A stretch of 64,000 nt of DNA from Nelumbo lutea (taxonomy: Eukaryota; Streptophyta; Magnoliopsida; Proteales; Nelumbonaceae), in the NCBI GenBank assembly GCA_022828595.1, contig JAKGHH010000003.1, positions 51,387,759 to 51,451,758 on the forward strand, in the 5' to 3' direction. Each line of letters begins with the position of its first letter. Positions within the stretch are counted from its first letter, which is position 1. Under the pieces are notes generated by a model. It ran no database searches. It had not been told where the DNA came from and was given only the letters and a program-made list of their open reading frames with translations. Below, piece after piece: positions 12,101-24,538 of the stretch. The position numbers and the translations under genes are program-made.

Positions 12101-15100
12101 TCACACATGACACAGATCAGAGAGTCCAGCATCAAACCTCTCTTGTCCAGCTGATCCTTTGAAAGGCATTTGCCAAGAGCTTCCATCCAAACCAGGAAAG
12201 ACACCTTTGTTGGAATGTGAAGGAGCCGTACCTCTTTCCACAGAAAAGCCTGAGAGCCACAGAGAAAATGCCATCACTAGACCATTTCCAGACCCTTGAA
12301 TCTTGCTGATCTGGGTGTGGTTGCTGAGTCTGAAGTAGCTGGAACAGTGCTAGCAGGTCTGAAATCTGCCAAATTGTTATCAGCCAATGGCATCCAACTG
12401 AATGAGCAATTCATGGCTGCCAAAGTCATGGCTTCTGTTAACAGGTGCTGTAGGTTCTAAGGGTCCTCAGTCTTTGCTTAAACCAATTAATCACCACTTG
12501 AAATTCATTCTCAACCATTAAATCCCTCTATTCCCTCTCTGCTGCCAGCCATAATCTGTAAAACAAGTGTTAAGAGCTTTATTCCCTCTATTCCCTCTAT
12601 CTCCTCTAAACTTCTTATTCTTTCCCCAATGGGTCATCCTTATTAGACACGTCTAATTACATAGTCCATGCTCTGAGTTCTGTATTCAAATGTGCTCGTG
12701 TTCCTTTCTCCAGAATCTTCACAGGCACTTCAAATTTATTACTGCTGTCATTCTGTACCACAATAATCTTCTTATTTTTGTGTGCATATGATCTTGTTGG
12801 CTTGTAAGCAGCTCAGCTACATCCATATGAGCTGTTCAATGAGGGCCCCATAAGCTGGAGAATACCTCTAGATCCTAGTTCTGAATAAGAACTCAAGAAA
12901 GAGATGATTTACGCTCTGGAGAAAAACCTCCAGACACTCTGTCCACCCAAAGGGCATTCATTGGAAGGGGGGTATTGCGAGGGAGTTTCTTCAAGGATTT
13001 TTTAAAAAGAAGCATAGGAAAAGTGACCCAATGTATCATGGCTCCAGATTTGTTTGTCATGACCTTGAGTCAATGAAGATAGGTTTAAGAAATTCTAATA
13101 GGCTGATGAGACACAGGAGGTGAAGTCACTATGAAGATTTGTTAGGGAAATGGCTGTAGAAATTTGGGGAGGAAAGATATTCACTAAGGAGAAAGGTAGT
13201 TGCATGTAAGTTGGGAGTAGCATTTTGGGTGGGAAACAAAGGAGATGAACTTTCAACCATCCTGGTTGAATTGTTCATCTTTCAAGGTGAGAAATGGAAA
13301 CAGCATAAGGTTTTGGGAAACAAAGGAGATGAACTTTGCGAGATCTGTCAAGGCTATATGGGCTCAGTTGGAAAAATGTTTTAATTTCTGAAATGCATGA
13401 TGTGAATCAAGGAAGAGCGGAGTGGAGTCCCGGATTTAGTAGCCCTTTGCTTGATTTGGGAGATAGAAGATTGTGTTGAGTTGCTGGAAAAGTTGCAGTA
13501 TACAGAGATCCAGACAGAAAGATGAGATGTAAGTGGTGGAAAGAGAGCATAAACGAACGTTTTTAGTTAAGTCTTATTACAAAATCTTGGCGAGAAATCA
13601 AGTTGACAGATCAGGGTTTAAGGGGTTTGGGTAAAATCCAATGCCTCTAAGGATGGAGACTTTTGCATGGATGGTCTCATTGGATAGCATACTGACTCGT
13701 GATCATAGAGGATTTCACTTGCGGGAAGTTGTTTTCTGTGTATCATTGATGGGAAGGACGTGATGCATCTGTTTATGGGATGTTGCTTTTTGAAATTTGT
13801 TTGGCAATGTTTTTTCAATCTTTTTGGTCTTGACATGTGGATTCCAAAAACCCCCATGTGAACTCTTTGGCTGCTGGCCTATCTCAAGAGGAAATAGGAG
13901 ATCCAAGACTGTCTGGAGTTGCATTCCTTTTGCCATCTATTGGGAAATTTGGAAGGAAGGAAATAGAAGAACATTTGGAGGTCAATATTGAAGACCGGAG
14001 AACATAACGTTTTACTTAAGTGGAAAAAACACTTAGGGAGTAGGGACTGGGTATTAGTCTTGTCAGAATTTGAAGGTGTATCAAAATAAGTGTTTGAAGA
14101 CAACTTTTGATCTGTTTTAGAAGTCTAATCTTGATCACTGTTGTATTATAGTGATGTTTTGCTTATTATATTTTGATCGTCTTCTGTGACCTCTCATCAC
14201 CTTTGATGTATTATTCTTTCATGTTAATATTTTTTTTTTCTTTTTTTTTTAATTACCAAAAAATCTTGCTTATGATCTCAAGAGTTTCATGGTCTCTCAA
14301 ACCTCTCCTGAATCCAAAGTCCCATGAGATATTTGAGTGTGGTAAGGATGACTAAAATGAATATGTTTTTGTCAGAGATGGCATGAACTCGGAAATGGGA
14401 GTTGGAATTTGACACATTACTGGTAGTCTGACTTGGTGAAACCAAAAGTAGGATTCATGGACGCGTCTTACGTAAACAATATGTTATACATAGTAAACAT
14501 TATGACTAACTAAAAGGGCAGCCCAATGCATGAGGCTCCTACCAATGTGGGGATTAGTCTCTTTTCATCTGCTGCCACCAAAATAAATAGTAGGGGAGAG
14601 AGTGGGTCTCCCTCCCTCAATTCTCTGGTTGCTTTATAAAACCTTTTGGGGTTCCATTTGATCCATTGCATTCCAATTCCCATCTTATTGAGCAGCCAGT
14701 TAAGAAAACATCAAGTTAACATGGTTGCATGCTTTTCTGATCTGATTTATACACAAATCCCCACTTCTGGAGCTCCTTATATCATCAACTGCTTCATTAG
14801 CCACCCATATTTGATCCACAATTTGTCTCCTTTTATAGAAGTGCCTTGAGCCAGGGTCACTATCTAATTAATTCTTTGAACAGTTGTTGAAGTGGTTGGC
14901 ATTGTTTTGTTGCGAATGCCATATAAGTGTACTGGATAAGGTTTCTCTGGAGAGTATTACAAGTTTACAACTTCAAATCCAAATATTTAGTGGAGTTAAA
15001 GGAAAACACACTCAAGACAGCCAAAAGCATGGGATAAAATGATATTTAATTTCTTGGTATGATATATCATAATCTTCTTGAGATATTTCTTTTTAATTTT

Positions 15101-18100
15101 ATTTTGGATTGTTGGGTTACAATTTAGAAGAGGGAGGATTTGTGTTTTATCATAATCAATATATCATTTCTTTCTTACAAAATTGTGTTTTTTTTCTAAT
15201 TTCTAGCAAAGCATTAACATGCAACTTCTCTGTTCTTGACAGTTCCTGGAAGATTTTATCAATGGAGCTGAGGTTTCATCACTTTTGGACTGCATTCGCC
15301 TGACTGCAGGACCTTTGCTTTCTCTTGCAGCTGCAACTCGACCTGCACGTGCTGGTCCTGCTTCTGGTGCTCCTGGTGTAACAGCCAATCTCTCTGCTAT
15401 TCCAAAGCAAAACGGTTTTATGCCATCGCAAGGACTGTTGCCAGGCGGTTCATCGTCAAATGCTACTCAGGCTACATCTTCTACTGTAGGAAATCCTGTT
15501 GCAAGTACTGGCATGGGTCCTCTTGGGAGTCACAGCTTTCATAGTGTTGCAACATTGGCTGTTGCAGGAAGAGGTGGACCTGGAATTGTTCCTAGCTCAT
15601 TGCTTCCAATTGATGTCTCTGTTGTATTGCGCGGTCCATACTGGATTCGCATCATCTATCGTAAAAACTTTGCAGTTGACATGCGTTGCTTCGCTGGAGA
15701 TCAGGTTTGGTTACAGCCAGCAACACCACCCAAAGGAGGTCCTTCTTTTGGGGGATCATTACCATGCCCTCAGTTTCGACCTTTCATAATGGAGCATGTT
15801 GCCCAGGAGTTGAATGGTCTAGAACCTAATTTCAGTGGTGGTCAACAGCCAGTTGGACTTGTCAATTCAAGCAATCTGAACCCTGGTTCAGTTGCACAAC
15901 TTTCTGCTGCTGGTGGAAGCCGTGTTAACCTTACAGCTTCTAGTCCGATTTCTAGATCGACTCCAATGACTGGAAACCAGGTAGCTGGTCTAAGTCGCAT
16001 GGGCAATGCTCTGTTAACTCAAAATTTAGCAGCTGTTGGCTCAGGATTACCTTTACGTAGAACACCAGGCACAGGTGTACCTGTGCATGTAAGGGGAGAA
16101 CTCAATACAGCTTTCATTGGGCTTGGGGATGATGGAGGATATGGTGGTGGATGGGTTCCTGTCGTTGCTCTCAAAAAGGTTTTACGGGGAATTCTCAAAT
16201 ACCTTGGAGTTCTGTGGCTATTTGCACAATTACCTGATCTTTTGAAAGAGATTCTTGGGTCAATTCTTAAGGACAACGAAGGTGCTCTTTTAAATTTGGA
16301 CCAGGAGCAACCAGCCTTACGTTTCTTTGTGGGGTAAACACTAATTCCTATCATTTTGTTTATTAGAAGTGATTTCTTGGTTGCCCTGAAACTGTTTGTT
16401 TACATTAAAGAAGGTTTTTAATTCCATTTGGCTATCAGGCTTGCATTTTATTAAATAATTAGTTGAAAACTGAAAATGCAGACATGATTTGATTAGTTTC
16501 ATTAATGAAGAACTTGTATAATTCTCAAACAAAGGAGGGGGGTGAGACAAAATATAAGAAAGATATCTAAAAAGACATCAGCTTAGATTCTTGATTTATA
16601 TCAGGAGCAATCAGCCGCACTAGTTATAAAATGTAAATATGGAGCAAGTATTATGTCCTAGGAATAGGTGGAGAATAATCTAGAACAACCCAAACCCATG
16701 TACAAGAGCCCCTTTACAAAATATACGAAAAAATGAGTCCTTCCCTGGATGGAATGATCAGGGTGGCTCAGTATCATTTGCAAGGACATCTTGTCCCCTA
16801 CAATATGTAGCCAATCCAGAGCACCATCCTTGCAAAATATCCAACTAGAGACAGTTTGTCAATCTTGGTCTTTAATTGGAAACTTGGGATGGGATGTTCA
16901 TTGTGACTGCTAATACACAAGATTCTCTGGAACACTTCCCAGGGCATCCAGATGAGAATGAAGCATGTATATTAAAGAAAGAAAATAACTTCTAGATGGT
17001 TGGTCAACTTACTTTTTGGGCAAGGCCATCTTGATTTCAGTTCAGGTATTATTAGATATTTAATAAACAGTTATTCAAATCTAATGTTTATTAGTCTTGA
17101 TTTTTGTATATTAGAATTTGACTACAAACCCATCGTCAATTTGTTTAGTGTATTCATAAAAAACAAAGATAAAAGAATGGAGAGAGAGAGAGAGGGGTTT
17201 GTTTAGTGTATTCATAAAAAACAAAGATAAAAGAATTTACCAATGCAACTCAGGAACACCTATGTAAAAAAATAAAATAAGGGGGGGAAATGCAAACCTC
17301 ACTAGTGGTAGTGAAATGCACAGCATTCTTCTTCTCATGTGACACTTAGCGTATTCTACACAACTATTGTTTTATACATTTAATAAAGTTATTGTAGTTA
17401 CCAATACAAAAAAATGATGTTAATGGTTTCTTTGCCTCTTTTTAAGTTTGATTGAACAAATAAATAGCTGATATCAACAAAAGACAAATGAAAGATGACC
17501 AAATATCTAAAGTTGAGTTTAACTGAAAAGTTATTTTTTATATTTCTTGATTTATTTTAATGGTTGATTACTGTGCTTCTGAAATCAACAGAAAGAGAAA
17601 AAGAGACATTGTTCTCCACGTTTGAGACCTCTCTGGGATCACTCATTCAGGGGATTCATTAACCAAGACCCTATAGGTGACTATAGTCTATGGAGACACA
17701 TTGCATTATCCAATTTCTACACTTGGTCCAAAGCCCATATTTCCATGACCTTGTTAAGAAAAGTTCAACTCTGTCATAGGCTTTGGTCATATCAAGTTTT
17801 AATGCCATATACTTGATTTTATGGAAGCTTCAAAATTCCGATACACCCTGGTACGACAGGAAGGGTGCACCGATACTTTTGACCCTTGCGTTTTATTATT
17901 CTTTTAGTTTTTTTTTCAAAATTTGAGTTTTGAGCATATTATTATATATTTTATTTATTAAAAACAATACTTAAGAAACCTTTAAATAGGTGTATCGGTA
18001 TTGACAAGATACAATACGATATGTCCTGTATCAGGTGTACTGTATTGGAATTTTCAACCTTGGTTTTACCCCTCGTCCTTTTTAAAAACACAATACTTTG

Positions 18101-19465
18101 GAGGGCTCCACTTGATCTAGAGCCACTTTAGTATTACCATTAATAATGGGTCCCTCCAGCAGAGATCCCTGTTCTTCACCTAAACTGTTCTAAACATTTT
18201 TTTAATGTCTCTTTTGATAAATAACATTTTTTAATGTCTTCCCTACTCAATATATTTGAAACCTTGAAAAGTTCCTGAAAAGAATCTGCAATTTGATCTT
18301 TAGATTTTCTTGGCCTCAATTTACTGACCCTTTTGAAATTTCAACCTATCAATTCAATTTTTGCATCTCCTTTGGATAGTTATAACATGGAAGAAGCAGG
18401 TATTTCTATCCTATTATTCTTCAATCTCTTTTGGTAGTTGGGAGTGCTCCATTTTCTTAGATGAGGAAAGTTTTTTATTTAACAATGCATATAGTTTTTG
18501 TGATAGAAAATATTGTTGTGCTTTATAGGTATCTTAAGGATTATCCACTGCTTTACACAATTTTTTGCATGCAAATTAATTTAGCAATGCTCCTCTGTGA
18601 TGTTCATGCTTTCCCTGTCAGGATTCCTAGTTCTGGATCTGAAAATATTTCTTTTTGCAGGGGCTATGTGTTTGCGGTGAGTGTCCACAGAGTACAACTT
18701 CTTCTGCAAGTGTTGAGTGTGAAGCGCTTCCATCACCAGCAGCAGCAACAACAGCAGCAAAACCAAGCTAGTGCTCAAGAGGAATTGACACAGGCTGAAA
18801 TATCAGAAATATGTGACTACTTCAGCCGTCGTGTTGCATCAGAGCCTTATGATGCATCACGGGTTGCATCCTTCATCACTCTTCTCACGTTACCCATTTC
18901 AGTTCTGCGTGAGTTCTTGAAACTAATTGCTTGGAAAAAAGGATTATCACAGGCACAGGGTGGGGACATCGCCCCTGCACAAAAGCCTCGTATTGAGTTA
19001 TGTCTTGAGAATCATGCGGGATCAACCATGGAAGAGAATCCTGAGCATTCTTCAACTTCAAAAAGCAATATCCATTATGATCGGCCTCACAACTCTGTTG
19101 ATTTTGGACTTACTGTTGTCCTTGATCCTGTACACATACCTCACATAAATGCTGCTGGTGGGGCTGCTTGGTTGCCCTACTGTGTTTCTGTGAGATTGAG
19201 ATATTCATTTGGTGAAAACCCTCATGTTTCTTTTCTTGGAATGGAGGGTAGCCATGGAGGCCGAGCTTGTTGGTTGAGATTGGAAGACTGGGAGAAGTGT
19301 AAGCAGAGGGTAGCCCGAACAGTGGAATTGAGTGCAACTTCAGCTGGAGATGTTGCACAGGGGAGGTTGAGAGTGGTTGCAGATAATGTGCAAAGAACAC
19401 TTCAGGGTTGCCTTCAGGGGCTAAGGGATGGTGGTGGCGTTACCGGAAGTTCTGGTGCAACGTGA
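6158..19465 (+). CDS. MED14: Mediator complex subunit 14 (MED14/STRUWWELPETER-like), 3' part
   Basis: MED14 is the backbone subunit linking the head, middle and tail of the nuclear Mediator complex, which couples transcription factors to RNA polymerase II. Coding exons read by eye: 6158-6332, 7015-8035, 8148-9163, 15243-16333, 18661-19465 (TGA at the end). All junctions use GT/AG and keep one frame, giving about 1,369 residues. Family-typical stretches are RNGRFLLQSSRNILTPSALS (exon 1), LLLMGFPQCGSSYFLLMQLD (exon 2), a basic PRKRTISD stretch opening exon 3, and GYVFAVSVHRVQLLLQVLSV opening exon 5, followed by a run of eight Gln. A Ser-rich low-complexity region lies at 7690-8000. Known family proteins are about 1,700-1,800 residues, so roughly the first 400-450, including the conserved N-terminal MED14 domain, lie upstream of the window. 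For exon 2 I chose the donor at 8036 (GTAAGA), because the GT at 8032 would break the frame. No frameshift or premature stop was seen. Confidence 0.95.
6333..7014 (+). other. MED14 intron (682 bp)
   Basis: Donor GTAAAT, acceptor TTCTTGCAG. No element or gene recognised inside. Confidence 0.85.
9677..10290 (+). mobile_element. hAT-type MITE (TAGGGCTGTTCA family)
   Basis: Terminal inverted repeats are TAGGGCTGTTCA at the left and TGAACAGCCCTA at the right. Flanking 8-mers ATGATATA and TTGATATA match at 7 of 8, the duplication length of hAT elements. The ends are full of GGTCGGTTTGGG-like motifs and the middle is a long AT-rich TATATA / GAAATAT block. It has no coding capacity and lies in MED14 intron 9164-15242. 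Same family as 34927-35436. Confidence 0.9.
10291..10959. other. MED14 intron, no gene; (GGGGT)n tract
   Basis: Unique-looking intron sequence. A G-rich (GGGGT)n microsatellite lies at about 10541-10575. Confidence 0.6.
10960..12340 (-). mobile_element. LINE 3' portion, minus strand
   Basis: Minus-strand reading gives an RNase H tail near 11090-11150 (RWIARSANSITEGLAKQG) and the zinc-binding domain near 12060-12210 (FLVWMEALGKCLSKDQLDKR and CVMCDKEVESVDHLM). A/T-rich text with AATAAAAG-like sequence near 10960-11000 fits its 3' end. It is full of stops and antisense to MED14. Confidence 0.75.
12341..13199. other. MED14 intron, no clear gene
   Basis: Probably more LINE-derived text but too worn to assign. 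A short ATTCCCTCT repeat occurs at 12528-12600. Confidence 0.45.
13200..14200 (+). mobile_element. LINE fragment, zinc-binding domain and tail, plus strand
   Basis: The plus strand reads MPLRMETFAWMVSLDSILTR, then CIPFAIYWEIWKEGNRRTFG near 13919-13980, the standard end of the plant LINE reverse-transcriptase zinc-binding domain. Frameshifts and stops are frequent. It lies downstream of a minus-strand LINE in the same intron. Confidence 0.75.
14505..14580 (-). mobile_element. Possible Au-type SINE 3' fragment
   Basis: On the minus strand this reads GGAGCCTCATGCATTGGGCT followed by GCCCTTTT, which resembles the conserved 3' end of plant Au SINEs. The rest of the element was not recognised. Confidence 0.4.
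16334..18660 (+). other. MED14 intron (2,327 bp) with MITE and tandem duplication
   Basis: Donor GTAAAC, acceptor TTTTTGCAG. A 39-bp sequence starting TTTGTTTAGTGTATTC occurs at 17140-17178 and again at 17198-17236, separated by a GA-rich spacer. A fold-back element at 17823-18063 is listed separately. Confidence 0.85.
17823..18063. mobile_element. Fold-back MITE in MED14 intron
   Basis: The left end GAAGCTTCAAAATTCCGATA is nearly inverted at the right end (GTATTGGAATTTTCAACCTTGG), and the inner GTACGACAGG / CCTGTATCAG also pair. No target duplication was clear. Confidence 0.6.
18731..18766 (+). repeat. CAG/CAA tract coding poly-Gln in MED14
   Basis: Encodes HHQQQQQQQQNQ in the last exon. 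CAG and CAA are mixed, so it is a relatively stable Gln run. Similar Gln runs follow the RVQLLLQVLSVKRF segment in other plant MED14 proteins (from memory). Confidence 0.9.
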
Positions 19466-22139
19466 TCACCGTTAAATATCATTTCATTGGTAATGAAAGA
19501 GGGAAAATGAAGATACATTCTTACGGCAGTGGTATATCCATTTGCTAATGAAACCTGATTGAGCTACACGTCTCAACGAGGAGCCTCAGATGGTTGGTTC
19601 ATAGCCATCAGCCAGCTTGGTTATACTGGTGGTTGCATACTTGGCCATTTCTGTGATTAGATTGGGTTACCTCTGCAAAAAATGTGGTGAAGGTTTCTAC
19701 AGCAGTAAATAATGAGGGGGCAGTTGAATAGGCATTAGCCCATGATGAATGGATTTGAATTTCCAGTGGGCATTGGGCAGTGTTTCTGGCTCTTGTTTAT
19801 CTAACCTAGAGATCGTCAGAGAAGCGGGGTGTAAGATATATTTAAAGGAAAGGTTCATCTTTTTTGTAAAATTGGTCCAAGTTGGAAGCGTTTCATGACA
19901 TGTACAGCAGCTTACACACTCACTTATTGGGCATTAAAACTAATATTGTAAAAAAGGAAATTAGTTTTACGATAGTTTACCTGCTGGCTACAAACTTAAT
20001 GATGATAATCTTCTTTCTTAATCCTTGTATCGTATGAAGATGAGGCTCTCACTCTCAGGCTTTCAATCCTTGCAATCAACTAGTAGTTGGATGTTAGCAG
20101 CAGAATTTCAAGTAAAAAAAATACAAAGGAATTCTTATGTTGGGGTGGCTGCAGTATGCCATTTTTGGATTTATTTTTTACATTTTCGCATAATAACCCT
20201 GTACTGCCAAGTGCCAACATGTATATAGGGGGATCTTATCAGTTATCATCACTTAGTTCCTTCTAGTTGGGCCTGGTGGCCCTGGTTCATGATGAAAGTT
20301 TTTAATGGGATCTAAAACATGGTACATGATGAAAATCAACTATGTCGGAAATGGGGCTGGGGAGGAGATAGCAATGTTTATTTCATTATAGTGAACTTAG
20401 TGTCATCTTTGTTTCATTGAGAGGGCTTAAGTTTACTTGTTGCCTTTCTAGTCTCTGCCCCATCTAAAAGAATACAAAATAAAAAGAAAGTGGGTATTCC
20501 AAGGTTTCCCTAAAACTCGTCTCAATTACATGGGTTTGGCTACATGAAATCAAGGAGTATCAACTATGCGTATTGCACAGAGTCAAAGAGGCAACCAACT
20601 GGGTCGTGTTCATATCTGCGAAAGTTTTATATTATTTATTTATTTTTTTGATAAGAAATATCTGGGAAAGGTTACCACTGAAGTCTGAATATGGCCATTT
20701 AGACTAAATTTACATATTTAGCGTTGCAGTGGGTTTAAAAGCTGATGAATCGTATGATATACATCGGTACACCACAATATTTTGAATCTTGGTATAAAAG
20801 TATCAGGAATGCAGAGTGTATAGGAAAAAACAATCTTAAACTTGAGATGTATCATGATGCACTTAAAAAATACAATGAATATTGTGAAGCTTTTAAGATG
20901 GGCAATGTTTATGATGCCGGATAGGTATGATATCGGAAGAACTTGAATTTTGATGAATATCAGCTAATTGGTTATTGTTTTTATCATACCGATTGATTGG
21001 TTGTAACTTTTTATGATATTGTGGCATTCAGGTATCATGGTCCAATTCTTTAAGATGATTGTATCTTTGTTTTGAAGAATGGCTCTAGAGCTTTTGCATT
21101 TAGGGGCTATTTAGTTCTATTGCTTAAATGAATGTTTTGCATCTCACTTTCATTGAAAAATGAGAATTGGTTGAAAAATGTTTTTAGCGTTTTTTGACAG
21201 TTAGGCGCCATTGGGTGCCACCATATAAGTTAAATAATGAAAAAAACGCCTATGAGACTAAACACCATCTTGATCTTTAGACAAGAGACCAATGCTTTAA
21301 AAAATGATACAGAACCAGAACTATTGTGGCCACTGGTTTTCGGGTCGATGGTTTGACTGTCCAGTTTAAAGGGATGAGCCATTCTGACAAAATAAATTAA
21401 AATTTAAAAATGGCCAAAAACTATTTAACGGGTCGATAATTTGACCACCCGGATTAACGGGTCATTGACCGATTCAGCGATTTTTGGCCAGAAACTGGGT
21501 TTGAGGTAAAACAAAACCAATTGCTTAGATGGTTCCCGAGACTAACAGTCTGACCATCCGAATCAATGGCGGTTCGAAATCCTCCCCCTGCCTCCGCTAT
21601 CTGTGTAGGATGGAATTGGATTTACATGCATGTGATGCTTGGCTTGGGGGTCAGATCTCGAACCTGTGAAATGTTAGAAGCTGCTTGCTGAGTTCTTCCC
21701 AAAGTCCGCTGCAACGCTTTAGTATCTTTGTCAATCTTAATTCTTACCTTGGGCTTTGGTTCGCTCAACACTTTGGATTATTTTTTTGGTTATGTAATGT
21801 GTTGGTTATTTTGATGGTTTGGCGGGTCGTATTGTATCTGATCATGCATCTTCATCGTAGGGAAAAATCTGGACTGGACTTGCTGGGTGAAAAGTCGGGA
21901 AAAATCTTTGGTTGTTGGGAGCCAACGGCTTATGTTGTTGAGAACATTTTTGCGAGTGCCACATAATTATAAAGTGGGGTAAAATAGTAATTACCCCTTA
22001 TTTATTTTTAACCATAAAGGCATAAATATATATATACATGGGCGTGAATTCGTGTCTAGCCTGAAAACACTCTCAACAGCTAAAGCTGACTCAAAAAATC
22101 CAGAGTCCAAAAACATTGGCTTTCCGCTTATGTTTGTTT
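19466..22139. other. MED14 3' UTR and intergenic DNA
   Basis: The 3' UTR probably ends before about 20200; AATAAT-type signals occur at 19708 and 20190. Further on, 21290-21590 carries degenerate GGTCAATGACC-type repeat text. No gene was recognised. Confidence 0.5.
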
Positions 22140-22142
22140 GTA

Positions 22143-22317
22143 GTGTCTGTTTGGGAGGGATTTTATGCAGCGGTTTCTGGCATTGTAAGATAGGTAAAGC
22201 TGTGAAGCTGTGTTTGATGAAAACAGGAAACCAGAAGTAATACACTTATATGAGCTGAGAAGTTGACTTTTCAATCAATGCAACTCAATGAACGCTGAAA
22301 CACTCCCAAATGGGCCC
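22143..22317. mobile_element. Possible Tourist-like (PIF/Harbinger) MITE
   Basis: The left end GTGTCTGTTTGGGAGGG is nearly inverted by CACTCCCAAATGGGCCC at the right. The flanks GTA and TTA fit a worn 3-bp TTA duplication. A second CCTCCCAAATGGGCCCC lies just outside at 22343-22360, a local duplication. Confidence 0.5.
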
Positions 22318-22729
22318 TTATTAACTTGTTCAAATCAGTTCAACCCTCCCAAATGGGCCCCTTAATAGCTTCTGGAAATGGGGCCCTTAATAACTTTTCC
22401 AGAGCAGCTCAACAAAGCGCAATTATGTGATTCAATGTCCGTGGCTCTGGGCAGTTACACTAAAAAAGTCTATAATGATGTAGATGTTCCCTATCTAGTA
22501 CGGTGATAAGATAAGCAGCTCTTATTTCAATTTTTGTATTGATGAAAATTGAAAGTCTCCCTTCCCACGTACACAGACCAAGGCAAAAGGGGCAAAAATC
22601 AGATGACAATGTCCTGTGTTAATGATTCAAAGGTATGATGAGTCCCTACTCTCAAATGACCATTAACCGAAGACAACCTCATCATAGTATTTATTTATAA
22701 TTTTCAATTAAAATATTTACTTTTGTAAG

Positions 22730-23666
22730 TAGGGGTGTTAATGGACCGGTTTTGGATTGGACTAGATGTGTAAATCGGGCCGTGCTGCCCGTGGCCTAGA
22801 ATGAATTTGAACCGGTCCAATATGATGGTCCGCGGGCTGTGCCAGGCCTGATATGATCATGTGAGCTGTGCTAGGCTTTGGGTTTTAGGTTCACGGGCTG
22901 GTACAACACGGCACAATTGAGCAGGCCGACATGGCCCAAATATATTATATATATTTATATATTATAATTATATAATAATATATAGTATATAATATATTAA
23001 TAAAATAAATAAATTTTTAATTTTATTATACTAATTTATTTAATTATTATATATATAAGCAATTGTATACACAAAATTCATATAAAATTAAAATTTTAAG
23101 TTTTTTGTCAATTTTTTTAAATAAATTGCTTTGGCTCGATGCACAACCCAACCAAGCCCAAGGCTTGGCCCACGGGCCAGCCCAGCCCACTGCACAGCAC
23201 GAGTTCGCATGGGCCAACCCCCAAATTTTTCATTGAGGAGGGCAGTACGACCCTCACTTTGTGTTGACCGCCCACAAGCCCTGTCGTGTCGGCCCAGCAC
23301 GACAAACTTTACACCTTTAGGTTGGACTCTGTCCAAATCAAAATCAATTTGGATGGACTAACTAGACATATTGAATTTGGATGGACTGGATGAACCAATA
23401 TGATATATTGGATTGGACCTAGTCCGTTCATAATGAATTTATATTGGATTGAGCAAATATCTGACCCATTGATAGAAGATAAGAACATAGGTGGCAATGG
23501 ATCAGGTTTGAGTTGAAACCAATCTAAATTAACAGGAATTTGAACAGATTGGGCAGTCTCTGACCAGTCCAAAATGGTCCAAAATAGATTGGACCAGGTT
23601 CATTTGTAATGGATTCACATTGGACTGGATTGGATTGGACCAAATTCAATCCAATTGGCACCTCTA
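22730..23666 (+). mobile_element. hAT-type MITE (TAGGGGTGTYAA family), 937 bp
   Basis: It starts TAGGGGTGTTAATGG and ends CCAATTGGCACCTCTA. A perfect 8-bp duplication TTTGTAAG flanks it at 22722-22729 and 23667-23674. The interior has AT-rich runs plus GGCCCAGCCCA-type text and no transposase. The readings seen inside on both strands are compositional. Confidence 0.93.
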
Positions 23667-23912
23667 TTTGTAAGCAATTTTTAATAAATATTTTCGTAAT
23701 TAAAATATTAGATTTTAGTATATTTAGTTCAGTTGAAGTAATAAGTGATTAGATTTGAATTTAGGAGAACAAAATAATAGATATCTCGTATCAGGCTTGT
23801 ATCTACTCTACTATAAAATAAAGAAAGAAAAAATGAAAATATTTCAGTTTGGAAGTGGTTTGTTAATATGTATGACTCTGTTTTCAAAACAAAAGAAGCT
23901 TATGATTTAAAG

Positions 23913-24286
23913 TAGGGGTGTCAATTGGACTGGATTTGGTCCAATCCGATCCTGTCCAATGTGAGTCCATTATAAATGGATCTGGTCTAATCCAATGTAA
24001 TAAATATTTTGGACCAATTTGGACTGGTCCAATTTAATGTATGGACCGTCCAATCTGTTCAAATTCATTTTGATTTAGATTGGTTTTAACCCAAACCGGG
24101 TCCATTGACACATATATTCTTATCTTATATCAATGGACCAGATATTGGCTTAATCCAACCCATTGCAATCCAATCTAATAAATATTTTGGACCAGATTGG
24201 TCAAATCCAATATGCCTTGTTGGTCTGTCCAAATTGATTTTGGATTGGACGGGATCCAAGCCAAAACCAGTCCATTGACGCCTTTA
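23913..24286 (+). mobile_element. hAT-type MITE (TAGGGGTGTCAA family), 374 bp
   Basis: TAGGGGTGTCAATTGGAC at the left is inverted as GTCCATTGACGCCTTTA at the right. A perfect 8-bp duplication ATTTAAAG occurs at 23905-23912 and 24287-24294. The interior is made of GGATTGGACC-like motifs in both orientations. Confidence 0.95.
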
Positions 24287-24465
24287 ATTTAAAGGATTCA
24301 TATTCTTGAAAATATTTTGATTTTAGGTTTATTTTAATTATTAATCAAATAGTTATGGTTCTCATCAACATTCATTAATTTAATCGATTTAATATCAATG
24401 TGTGAACGGATGCTAGTTATATATAAAACTAGTACATAATGTTTTATTGGATATAATGCTTTACT

Positions 24466-24538
24466 GGGAATGTAGGTCAAATGGTAGAGAGCTCGCTTTG
24501 CATGCGAGAGGTACAGGGTTCGACCCCCTGCATCTCCA
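24466..24538 (+). tRNA. tRNA-Ala (anticodon UGC), D-arm damaged, possibly a pseudogene
   Basis: 73 bases fold as a tRNA. The anticodon stem CTCGC/GCGAG is perfect with loop TTTGCAT (anticodon TGC), the T-arm CAGGG-TTCGACC-CCCTG is perfect, and the discriminator is A. There is no intron. A T6 run at 24543-24548 fits a Pol III terminator. Compared with the usual plant tRNA-Ala sequence, three positions differ: base 4 is A, giving A-C in the acceptor stem; base 11 is G; and base 25 is A. The last two break two of four D-stem pairs and alter the A box. It may be a weakly used gene or a decaying copy. Confidence 0.75.

Noticed and set aside
23088..23572. Several open frames on both strands around 23.1-23.6 kb
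   Set aside because: They lie wholly inside a hAT MITE with target duplications; the frames come from GGCCCA and GGATTGG repeats.
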